From: CAXBES01 sp963974915
GTDB lineage: Bacteria > Bacteroidota > Bacteroidia > Flavobacteriales > Flavobacteriaceae
Direction of reading: 5' to 3'
DNA: 64,000 bases
NCBI GenBank assembly: GCA_963974915.1
Contig: CAXBES010000012.1
Coordinates: forward strand, 1 to 64,000
Positions 56,501 through 62,910 of the stretch are shown here, in pieces (the stretch's first letter is position 1; each line of letters begins with the position of its first letter). The notes under the pieces are model-generated. The model had not been told where the DNA came from and did no database searches. It saw only the letters and a list, made by a program, of their open reading frames with translations. The translations under genes and the position numbers were made by a program.

Positions 56501-57182
56501 AGCATCGGATTACGGAAGTTTTTTTCAGATTAAATTTGATCTGGAAACTGTTAAAGTGATTCGTAATGGCACTAATTTCGTAGCCGAAAACAGGCCAACT
56601 TTATTAGACGAACGAAAGTATTTCGCGGTACCCAATGTCACCTATGAATACAAAAATTTTGACGACAAGGATCATCCAACAAAGGGAATGAACTTTTCAA
56701 CAACACTTGGGGGTATTGATAATTTAGATAATAATGATATTACCGGATTTGTAAAGTCCAACCTAGAGTTTTACAACTCTTTAACCCATAATAAGCGACT
56801 CGTTTTGCATACCAGAGTAAATGGAATGTTTTTGATGGGCGATCTTCCTCAGTTTTATCAGAGTTCGAGTTTGGGAGCGCACAATGGATTAAGAGGGTAT
56901 AGAAATGAGCGATTTACGGGAAAGCACAGTCTTTTGGGTAATGTGAATGCCATTTATAATTTTGAAAAGGTCAAGACATTTTTATTTCCTTTGGGAATAA
57001 CAGTTTACGGCGGATACGATATAGGAAGAGTATGGGTAGAAGATGACCCTTCCAGAAAATGGCATAATTCGTATGGCGGTGGATTTCAATTAGCATGGAC
57101 AAATGCATTGAAAGGAAATATGAGTGTTTTTAACAGTGATGAGGGAGCTAGGTTAGAATTTGGTTTCGCACTTAATTTTTAA
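53517..57182 (+). CDS. Tandem lipoprotein 3: degenerate phosphoesterase, kinase-like domain and Omp85-like barrel
   Basis: The 1221-residue lipoprotein (lipobox LASC, Cys19) starts 26 bp after gene 2. Phosphoesterase motifs are damaged: GN (48-49; expected GD), GDN retained (80-82), GNYD (114-117; expected GNHD), HH (213-214) and GHEE (290-293; expected GHxH). The middle domain keeps GGGHQT, MRALRK, GDWDRH (598-603) and PRDRD with NFDG, as in gene 1. The barrel has LRGY at 1125-1128. Cysteines corresponding to Cys160 and Cys195 of gene 1 are kept. Its last 11 bp overlap the end of the convergent beta-propeller-like gene. Confidence 0.85.
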   Translation: MNYKITFYCLFFGMILASCASSGLLVRDNESIADIPSENASETFYVLGNASTTESESVLDAIKKEILRSTSEENNILFVGDNTNEKKEQKVISDLDRQLNLIKETKATPFFVPGNYDWAFNGVDGLEVIEDHLENELGKEDILTPNNGCPIESIDFSEDIQLITIDSQWYIEDWDKNPKMNDKCDIKTREKFLLELEGELKKSANKLVILAIHHPLYTNGLHGGKFSSRDHVFPLNGNIPLPGIATLITQIRAQGAPSIQDRNNFKYKELVGKLEMHLNVNDQRILVVSGHEENLQYIEQENIKQLISGAAENGKPVSLGNNGLFSFGGKGFSKVEVFKDGRVYAFFYSVNEEGIASRIFQKKIFEAKKIYDLSHLEKKFPKTVSASVYELEEVEKSDFFRSIWGNHYRHVYGTKVNAEVAILDTLYGGLEVIRPGGGHQTRSLRLHDKEGKEYNMRALRKSAVQFLETTTFKGVDGEKYFSNTVTEELISDFYTAAHPYAAFAIPKLAKAAKVYYTNPKLYYVPKQEALGKYSESYGDQLYMIVEKPSDEYTNKKSFGYPDDVESTDDLLSKLREDEDYTLDEAAYIRARIFDMLIGDWDRHSDQWRWAEFEDDDGNKKFVPIPRDRDQVFANFDGSFLNTLSSIMGSINQFGVYGADIKDVKWFNEAGSKLDRALIKRSGKDVWIQQARFLQDAIDEKILNSAFASLPEEVQDSTLQEIKTHFIARKSNLVNIVERYYKEFVKFQMLTGTDKDDHFDITRFPDGRTQIIAYRIKDGEKEEVLFDRIFTSDETEEIWLYGLDDKDVFEVNGHPKKSILIRIIGGQDEDTFNISVGKGIKIYDRRTGDNKVLKKGGAHFRFTNFYEANLYDYKKKGKKSGGISLSVLGNPDSGTILRGRYSKLVNKFIENPYGTKTALSVDYHFLTQGLDIRLNKGYAAVITDFNLIADARYTSRNYTENFFGFGNETSNPDEFLSLDYNRVNLAITNAGIGLERASDYGSFFQIKFDLETVKVIRNGTNFVAENRPTLLDERKYFAVPNVTYEYKNFDDKDHPTKGMNFSTTLGGIDNLDNNDITGFVKSNLEFYNSLTHNKRLVLHTRVNGMFLMGDLPQFYQSSSLGAHNGLRGYRNERFTGKHSLLGNVNAIYNFEKVKTFLFPLGITVYGGYDIGRVWVEDDPSRKWHNSYGGGFQLAWTNALKGNMSVFNSDEGARLEFGFALNF

Positions 57183-58035
57183 TGGATAACTCGTAAAGGT
57201 TTCCCCCGTAGATTCCACTTCGCTCATCGGCAATATAAAGCGTATTTTGGTCTTTAAATGTTATGCTTTCTTTTTGTGATATATAGCCCAGATCTATTTT
57301 CCTTACTTTACCGTTAAAAAAATCATCTCCCTGAAAATCAGAAAAAAGAAAGACCTTATCATAAGTTAGTAATGCGACGGTTCCCGATGCTTTGTGTATT
57401 GCGGCAGAAGTAATATCGCAGTACTTTTTATCGTCACAGGTTTTAAAGGAACCTATGAGTTTGGCAGTAAAATCTCCTTCTTTGGCGGGAAGCTTATAAA
57501 GTTTAGTGGTACCATCAAAATCTTTGCTTCTGTTTCTTGAGAAAAGATAGAAATTATCGTTTAAATAGAAAAAAGCCTCAATATCAAAATTTCGATCCTT
57601 CTTTTTGGGTGGAAATTCCTTTTGATCCTCAAGAGTAAACGTCGTTTTGGTCGCCTGTGTCTTGTCTGATCTATTACTTAATACGCTATCCACAGTATAA
57701 ATTACGAGATCTTTCCTCTTATTACTATTGTTGCCGAAATCGCCAATATACAGGGTTGATCTCCCATTGGTAGTTAAGTCCTCCCAATCTTCATTGTTAG
57801 CATTTTCAATAGATAGTACCCGCTTATTGGTTTCAGAGTTTTTATCAAAGCCATAAACTGCCGTCTTGTTTCCTGAATCCTCAACGACCCAGATCAGGTC
57901 ACTTTCGGGGAGCAGGTCAATTCCGCTAACCTCTTTTAGGTGATTGGGGAAGGAAGCTACAATCTCTAGTTTACCAAAATCCTGACAGTTTACTGTAGTG
58001 ATCGATAATAAAAATAGCGCAAGAAGTCTGTACAT
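57172..58035 (-). CDS. Exported beta-propeller-like protein
   Basis: The 287-residue protein has a signal peptide (about 1-18) and repeated strand blocks with WVVEDSGNKTAVYG, DWEDL, STLYIGDFGNNSNKR and DRNFDIEAFFYLNDNFYLFSRNR, resembling SdiA-regulated or DUF-type propellers that bind calcium or sugar. A cysteine pair in TCDDKKYCDITSAAI suggests a disulfide. No catalytic motif. It overlaps the end of the third tandem lipoprotein by 11 bp on the opposite strand. Function unknown. Confidence 0.7.
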   Translation of the reverse strand: MYRLLALFLLSITTVNCQDFGKLEIVASFPNHLKEVSGIDLLPESDLIWVVEDSGNKTAVYGFDKNSETNKRVLSIENANNEDWEDLTTNGRSTLYIGDFGNNSNKRKDLVIYTVDSVLSNRSDKTQATKTTFTLEDQKEFPPKKKDRNFDIEAFFYLNDNFYLFSRNRSKDFDGTTKLYKLPAKEGDFTAKLIGSFKTCDDKKYCDITSAAIHKASGTVALLTYDKVFLFSDFQGDDFFNGKVRKIDLGYISQKESITFKDQNTLYIADERSGIYGGNLYELSIKN

Positions 58036-58041
58036 AGAAAA

Positions 58042-58070
58042 AAGTCTGCAATTTTGCAGACTTGATTTTT
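58042..58070 (-). terminator. Terminator of dps
   Basis: AAGTCTGCA (58042-58050) and TGCAGACTT (58055-58063) form a 9-bp hairpin with 4-base loop followed by T on the minus strand. It lies just beyond the dps stop and immediately before the propeller gene start, separating the two units. Confidence 0.8.
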
Positions 58071-58076
58071 AAGAGA

Positions 58077-58568
58077 TTACGCTTCAGGATGGGTGTCTCC
58101 GGCCTGCATAGTCCATGCATCCAGCATCCAGCTATCCTTTTCTATGTTGGCAATATATGCGCCTATCATGTCTATTGTTCCTTCATCTTCGGCCGCATCT
58201 GCCTTTTCAACAACTTTTCTCAATTGCTTAAGTAGTTTTCCGTGGTCTTCCAAAATATTTTTTACCATTTCAACATCTTTTAGTTCGGAAGAAGCTTCTT
58301 TTAAACTTGACATTTTAAGATAATCTGAAAAGTTACTTGTTGGCTGGTATCTTAAAGTTAAGATTCGCTCGGCAATTTCATCTATTTTTAGTTTGGCATC
58401 GTCGTACATTTCTTCAAATTTAACGTGAAGATTAAAGAAGTTCTTTCCTACGATATTCCAATGAAAATTTCGCAATTTTTGATAGTACAGATGGTAATCT
58501 GCTAAGAGTGTATCTAATTCCTTTACGGTTGTTTTTGTTTTAGCTTTATCCAGATTTAAGTAGTTCAT
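58077..58568 (-). CDS. dps: Dps-family ferritin-like DNA-protection protein
   Basis: A protein of 163 residues from the Met at 58568. It matches the Dps fold: KLRNFHWNIVGKNFFNLHVKFEEMYDDAKLKIDEIAERI with the inter-subunit ferroxidase residues His, Asp and Glu (H in NFHWN, then D/E in HVKFEEMYDD). Dps forms a 12-mer that stores iron and protects DNA in starvation and oxidative stress. A longer frame to 58688 passes through the promoter at 58592-58621 and is rejected. Confidence 0.93.
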   Translation of the reverse strand: MNYLNLDKAKTKTTVKELDTLLADYHLYYQKLRNFHWNIVGKNFFNLHVKFEEMYDDAKLKIDEIAERILTLRYQPTSNFSDYLKMSSLKEASSELKDVEMVKNILEDHGKLLKQLRKVVEKADAAEDEGTIDMIGAYIANIEKDSWMLDAWTMQAGDTHPEA

Positions 58569-58591
58569 ATTGTTAGTTTTTATATCTACAT

Positions 58592-58621
58592 CAAAGTTAC
58601 GGAGGAACCTATTTGCTACAA
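58592..58621 (-). promoter_or_regulatory. Promoter of dps
   Basis: TTG (58619-58621), 19-bp spacer and TAACTTTG (58592-58599) on the minus strand fit the Bacteroidota consensus exactly. It is about 24 bp before the chosen ATG at 58568. Confidence 0.8.
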
Positions 58622-58772
58622 ACCGATAATACATATTTAGTCTTTTTTTAACTTGTTTTATCAGTATTTTAAGAAGGCTTTGTATCAATTTAGATGATGA
58701 AAAAGAATTAGTACCTTAGCGCCTTTAAAATTCTTTATTAACATTAATTAATTGTAGGGTAAGTCTTATTTT

Positions 58773-59564
58773 ATGAACGAAAATTTAGAAAAAGCCATTT
58801 TAGCATCTATAGAAGCAGGTGAAGCGATCATGAAGGTGTATGGATCTAATGAGTTCAATATTGAAATAAAAGATGATAATTCACCTCTAACGATAGCCGA
58901 TAAGAATGCTAATGATGTAATTAACAGCTATCTTATAACTACCCGGATACCCATTATAAGTGAAGAAAACAAACAAGCACCTTATTCGGAAAGAAAAGCC
59001 TGGGATACTTGTTGGATCGTAGATCCTTTAGATGGTACTAAAGAGTTTATAAAGAGAAATGGGGAGTTTACCGTCAATATTGCGTTAGTAACTAATGGTA
59101 AACCGGTTTTGGGTGTAATTTATGTCCCGGTTTTTAAAACCTTGTATTTTTCTTCGGAAAATAATAAATCTTACAAGATCAGTTTAGATACTACGAATGT
59201 TACTGCAGATTATATTCTTCGGAATGCGTCCGAAATAAATCCGGATTCAGAAATAAATCCGCCAATAAAAATAGTAGGGAGCAGATCGCATTTAAACGAT
59301 GCGACAAAAGCGTTTATTTCCGAAGTAGAAAATAAAAATGCTGTTGAAATTGTTTCGAAAGGAAGTTCGCTAAAATTTTGTTTGGTCGCTGAAGGCGCTG
59401 CACATATTTACCCACGATTTGCGCCTACTATGGAGTGGGACACTGCTGCCGGTCACGCTATTTGTAAAGGCGTAGGTGTTAAGGTGATAGATCAGACTAC
59501 CCAAAAGGAAATGCAGTATAACAAGGCAGATCTACTCAACAATTATTTTCTCGTAAGCTTGTAA
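58773..59564 (+). CDS. cysQ: 3'(2'),5'-bisphosphate nucleotidase
   Basis: The 263-residue inositol-monophosphatase-family enzyme hydrolyses the PAP left when PAPS donates sulfate. Motifs: SEENK with metal-binding Glu (about 65-69), DPLDGTKEFI (about 87-96) and EWDTAAGHAI (about 223-232). It heads a tightly spaced operon with cysC, cysD and cysN. Removal of PAP is required both for sulfate assimilation and for sulfotransferase reactions. Confidence 0.92.
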   Translation: MNENLEKAILASIEAGEAIMKVYGSNEFNIEIKDDNSPLTIADKNANDVINSYLITTRIPIISEENKQAPYSERKAWDTCWIVDPLDGTKEFIKRNGEFTVNIALVTNGKPVLGVIYVPVFKTLYFSSENNKSYKISLDTTNVTADYILRNASEINPDSEINPPIKIVGSRSHLNDATKAFISEVENKNAVEIVSKGSSLKFCLVAEGAAHIYPRFAPTMEWDTAAGHAICKGVGVKVIDQTTQKEMQYNKADLLNNYFLVSL

Positions 59565-59986
59565 TGTCTCACAGCAGCCATAAAAGACATATAGCGAAAA
59601 CGTTAACCTGGAGGATCGTTGGAACTCTTGATACCATTATTTTATCATGGTTAATAACCGGCAATCCGTTGATGGGTTTAAAAATTGGACTCGCCGAAGT
59701 AATTACGAAGCTGGTATTGTATTATTTACACGAACGCTTATGGTTTAGTATAAACTTATCAAAAAGCGGGGTCTTACGTGAAAGCCGAAAACGACATTTG
59801 GCGAAAACCCTTACCTGGCGTGGGATTGGGACATTAGACACAATGATCTTATCCTGGATAATTAGTGGGAATCCTCTCACCGGACTTAAAATAGGCGTTG
59901 CCGAACTAATCACTAAAATGATTTTATATTATCTTCACGAAAGAGTTTGGTATCGTATTAATTTTGGACTACCACAAAGGCACTAG
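59564..59986 (+). CDS. Tandem-duplicated DUF2061 membrane protein
   Basis: The 140-residue protein is two copies of a ~57-residue DUF2061 module: KRHIAKTLTWRIVGTLDTIIL at about 7 and KRHLAKTLTWRGIGTLDTMIL at about 77, each followed by LSW[LI]I[TS]GNPL.GLKIG.AE..TK..LYYLHER.W. Each module has a membrane segment, so the protein probably spans the membrane four times. DUF2061 has no known function. It starts on the last base of the cysQ stop (TAATG) and lies inside the PAPS operon, which suggests a role in this pathway, perhaps small-anion transport or its regulation. Confidence 0.8.
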   Translation: MSHSSHKRHIAKTLTWRIVGTLDTIILSWLITGNPLMGLKIGLAEVITKLVLYYLHERLWFSINLSKSGVLRESRKRHLAKTLTWRGIGTLDTMILSWIISGNPLTGLKIGVAELITKMILYYLHERVWYRINFGLPQRH

Positions 59987-59991
59987 TACTC

Positions 59992-60585
59992 ATGGATCAT
60001 ATAATTCCGCACGATTTTCAAATAACAAAGGCCCAGAGAAGTGGTTTAAAAAAGCACAAACCCTTAGTTTTGTGGTTTACCGGCTTGTCGGGATCGGGGA
60101 AATCTACAATTGCAAATGCAGTTGAAATGGCTCTTTTTAAAAAAGGGGTTCATACCTATACTTTAGATGGTGATAATGTTAGGAAGGGGTTAAATAGGAA
60201 CTTGTCATTTTCTTCGGAAGACAGAACAGAAAATATTAGACGTATTGCCGAAGTAGCTAACTTAATGGTCGATGCAGGGCTGGTAGTTTTGGCCTCCTTT
60301 GTTTCACCTTATCGCAAAGACAGGGAGCAGTGTAATAAAATAATTGGATATGCTAACTTTGTAGAGGTTTTTGTAAATACCTCGGTTGAAGAATGTGAAC
60401 GAAGAGATGTAAAGGGACTGTATAAAAAAGCGAGAAAAGGAGAAATAAAAAATTTTACGGGAATTGACGCCCCATATGAAGCGCCTCAAAGTGCAGATAT
60501 CGAAATTGATACCATAAATACATCGGTGGCAGAAGCAGTAGAAATTATTCTAAAATATATTGATAAAAAGCTAGAATTGAAATGA
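59992..60585 (+). CDS. cysC: Adenylylsulfate kinase
   Basis: The 197-residue kinase phosphorylates APS to PAPS. Walker A GLSGSGKSTIANAVE (about 32-46), the DGDNVRKGLNRNLSFS motif (about 60-75) and FVSPYRKDRE. It is the second sulfate-activation gene after DUF2061, 5 bp after it and overlapping cysD by 4 bp (ATGA). Confidence 0.95.
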   Translation: MDHIIPHDFQITKAQRSGLKKHKPLVLWFTGLSGSGKSTIANAVEMALFKKGVHTYTLDGDNVRKGLNRNLSFSSEDRTENIRRIAEVANLMVDAGLVVLASFVSPYRKDREQCNKIIGYANFVEVFVNTSVEECERRDVKGLYKKARKGEIKNFTGIDAPYEAPQSADIEIDTINTSVAEAVEIILKYIDKKLELK

Positions 60586-61487
60586 GTAAATATTATCTGA
60601 ATTACTTGGATGAGTTAGAATCTGAAGCCATTTTTATCTTAAGAGAAGTATGGGCACAATTTGAGAATCCCGTTATTTTATTCTCGGGCGGAAAAGATTC
60701 CATTCTTGTTACTCATTTGGCTCAGAAGGCTTTTTATCCATCAAAGATCCCTTTCCCCTTAATGCATGTAGATACGGGGCATAATTTTCCGGAGACCATT
60801 CACTTTAGGGACGATCTAATCAAAGATCTTGGCGCGCAATTAATTGTAGGTTCGGTGCAGGAATCTATCGATACCGGAAGAGTTTCAGAAGAAAAGGGAA
60901 AGAATGCCACTCGAAATGCGCTTCAAATTACTACTTTACTCGATACGATCGAAGAGCATAAAATAGATTGTGCGATAGGTGGAGGAAGAAGAGATGAAGA
61001 AAAAGCCAGAGCTAAAGAACGGTTTTTTTCGCACAGGGATGATTTTGGTCAGTGGGATCCTAAAAATCAGCGTCCGGAACTTTGGAACATCCTTAATGGT
61101 AAGCATTTTGAAGGAGAGCACTTTAGAGCTTTTCCCATTAGCAATTGGACAGAAATGGACGTCTGGAACTATATAAATCGCGAGAACATCGCTATACCGT
61201 CACTTTATTTGGCTCATCATAGGGAAGTGGTATGGAGAAGTAATTCCTGGATTCCTGTTTCTGAACATTTAAAATTAGAAGAGAACGAAAAGATCGAAAC
61301 CAAGAAAATACGTTTTAGAACACTTGGAGATATTACGATCACGGGTGGTATTGAATCTGAAGCGGATAGTCTGGATAAAATTGTGATGGAAGTATCTGCA
61401 ATGAAGCAAACCGAACGAGGTAATCGCAGTGACGATAAGCGTAGTGAAAGTGCAATGGAGGATAGAAAACGACAAGGTTATTTTTAA
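60582..61487 (+). CDS. cysD: Sulfate adenylyltransferase subunit 2
   Basis: The 301-residue catalytic subunit joins sulfate and ATP to give APS. It shows the ATP-binding SGGKDSILVTHLA (PP-loop, about 35-47) and the family signatures VDTGHNFPET (about 61-70), GGGRRDEEKARAKERFFS (about 134-151) and PISNWTEMDVWNYI (about 185-198). The 3' part is charged (GNRSDDKRSESAMEDRKRQGYF), as in the family. It overlaps cysC and precedes cysN by 13 bp. Confidence 0.95.
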   Translation: MSKYYLNYLDELESEAIFILREVWAQFENPVILFSGGKDSILVTHLAQKAFYPSKIPFPLMHVDTGHNFPETIHFRDDLIKDLGAQLIVGSVQESIDTGRVSEEKGKNATRNALQITTLLDTIEEHKIDCAIGGGRRDEEKARAKERFFSHRDDFGQWDPKNQRPELWNILNGKHFEGEHFRAFPISNWTEMDVWNYINRENIAIPSLYLAHHREVVWRSNSWIPVSEHLKLEENEKIETKKIRFRTLGDITITGGIESEADSLDKIVMEVSAMKQTERGNRSDDKRSESAMEDRKRQGYF

Positions 61488-61500
61488 TTTAGATCAGGGT

Positions 61501-62757
61501 ATGCAAATAGATAACAATCAGTTATTACGATTTACAACGGCAGGAAGTGTAGATGATGGTAAGAGTACTCTTATTGGAAGGTTGCTCTATGATAGTAAGG
61601 CAATTTTTGAAGATCAGATAGAGGCTATTGAAGAAACCAGTAAGCGAAAAGGTCATGAAGGAATAGACCTTGCTTTATTTACCGATGGATTACGAGACGA
61701 GAGAGAACAGGGGATTACTATTGACGTTGCTTATAGATATTTTACAACACCAAAACGGAAATTTATTATTGCGGATACTCCGGGACATATTCAGTATACT
61801 CGTAATATGGTTACAGGAGCTTCTACTGCCAATGCGGCTTTAATTCTGATAGATGCTAGAAATGGAGTTATTGAGCAGACTAAAAGACACGCTTTTATTT
61901 CCTCCTTGCTTCAGATACCTCATTTAATTGTGTGTATCAATAAAATGGACTTGGTAGAGTATTCAGAAAAAATATATGAGGAGATCATTGTTCAGTTTGA
62001 AGAATTTTCTTCGAAACTCGACGTAAAAGATATTAGGTTTATCCCTATTAGCGCTTTAAATGGGGATAATGTAGTGAACAGATCACAGCATATGGATTGG
62101 TACCAGGGAGCACCATTATTGCACACCTTAGAGCATATCCACATTAGTAGTGACGTAAACAAAATTGATGCTCGATTTCCCGTACAAACGGTTTTACGTC
62201 CGCAGCGAGATGAATTTATCGATTACAGGGGTTATGCCGGGAGAGTAGCTAGTGGTATTTTTAGGCCGGGTGATGATGTTGTTGTGATGCCTTCGGGGTT
62301 TACCTCTAAGATAAAATCGATCGATACACTAAAGGGAACTTTGAAAGAGGCCTATGCGCCTATGTCTATCTCAATTACTTTGGAAGATGATATTGATGTG
62401 AGTAGGGGAGACATGATTGTAAAGGCTAATAATAAACCGGAGGCTGTTCAGGAATTTGATGCGATGTTCTGTTGGTTACACAACCAACCTGCAAGGCCAC
62501 GAGCCAAGTACACTATTTTGCACAACACCAATGAGCAGAAAGCTATGATAAAGAATGTACTGTATAAAATAGATATAGACACATACGATAGAAACTCGGA
62601 GGATAAGGAAATAAAAATGAATGATATTGGTCGGATCACTTTGAGAACTACGCGACCGTTGATGGTTGATGGTTATCGAGACAATCGAATAACAGGAAGT
62701 TTTATTCTTATAGATGATGCTACACATGAAACGGTAGCGGCCGGAATGATAATTTAG
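61501..62757 (+). CDS. cysN: Sulfate adenylyltransferase subunit 1 (GTPase)
   Basis: The 418-residue GTPase drives APS formation with CysD. G1 GSVDDGKSTLIGRLLYD, G3 DTPGHIQYTRNM and G4 NKMD are present, followed by EF-Tu-like barrels. It starts at 61501 (MQIDNNQLL). A frame from 61429 would begin inside cysD in another phase and is not used. It is shorter than E. coli CysN but normal for Bacteroidota. With no PAPS reductase in the window, its product could feed sulfation as well as reduction. Confidence 0.93.
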   Translation: MQIDNNQLLRFTTAGSVDDGKSTLIGRLLYDSKAIFEDQIEAIEETSKRKGHEGIDLALFTDGLRDEREQGITIDVAYRYFTTPKRKFIIADTPGHIQYTRNMVTGASTANAALILIDARNGVIEQTKRHAFISSLLQIPHLIVCINKMDLVEYSEKIYEEIIVQFEEFSSKLDVKDIRFIPISALNGDNVVNRSQHMDWYQGAPLLHTLEHIHISSDVNKIDARFPVQTVLRPQRDEFIDYRGYAGRVASGIFRPGDDVVVMPSGFTSKIKSIDTLKGTLKEAYAPMSISITLEDDIDVSRGDMIVKANNKPEAVQEFDAMFCWLHNQPARPRAKYTILHNTNEQKAMIKNVLYKIDIDTYDRNSEDKEIKMNDIGRITLRTTRPLMVDGYRDNRITGSFILIDDATHETVAAGMII

Positions 62758-62825
62758 CGAAATCCTGAATTTATCCTGTTAGGGATTAGTTATTTAAATC
62801 GTTAAATATGCTCAAAAAGAATTAG

Positions 62826-62833
62826 TATATTTG
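62826..62833 (+). promoter_or_regulatory. -7 box TATATTTG ahead of the SLBB export gene
   Basis: Perfect TAnnTTTG about 78 bp before the ATG at 62911, suggesting a leader of about 70 nt that contains the nine-codon ORF at 62868-62897. No -33 TTG at standard spacing was found. Confidence 0.5.
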
Positions 62834-62867
62834 CAGGCTCGAAAAAGAAAAAGATTTATCAATAAAA

Positions 62868-62897
62868 ATGGGTGTTCTGAAAGGAAAAGCTCAATAA
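62868..62897 (+). other. Nine-codon ORF in the leader of the SLBB gene
   Basis: The ORF reads MGVLKGKAQ and ends 13 bp before the gene start. It could be a leader peptide or the remnant of another gene's start. No hairpin or amino-acid bias was seen, so functional significance is doubtful. Confidence 0.3.
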
Positions 62898-62910
62898 TAC
62901 AATTATAAGA

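Noticed and set aside
58569..58688. Upstream 40-residue extension of Dps
   Set aside because: It contains the best promoter of the window (TTG-N19-TAACTTTG), and Dps proteins normally start near MNYLNLD.
61429..61500. Upstream start of cysN
   Set aside because: It lies inside the cysD reading region in another frame, and residues before MQIDNNQ do not resemble CysN.
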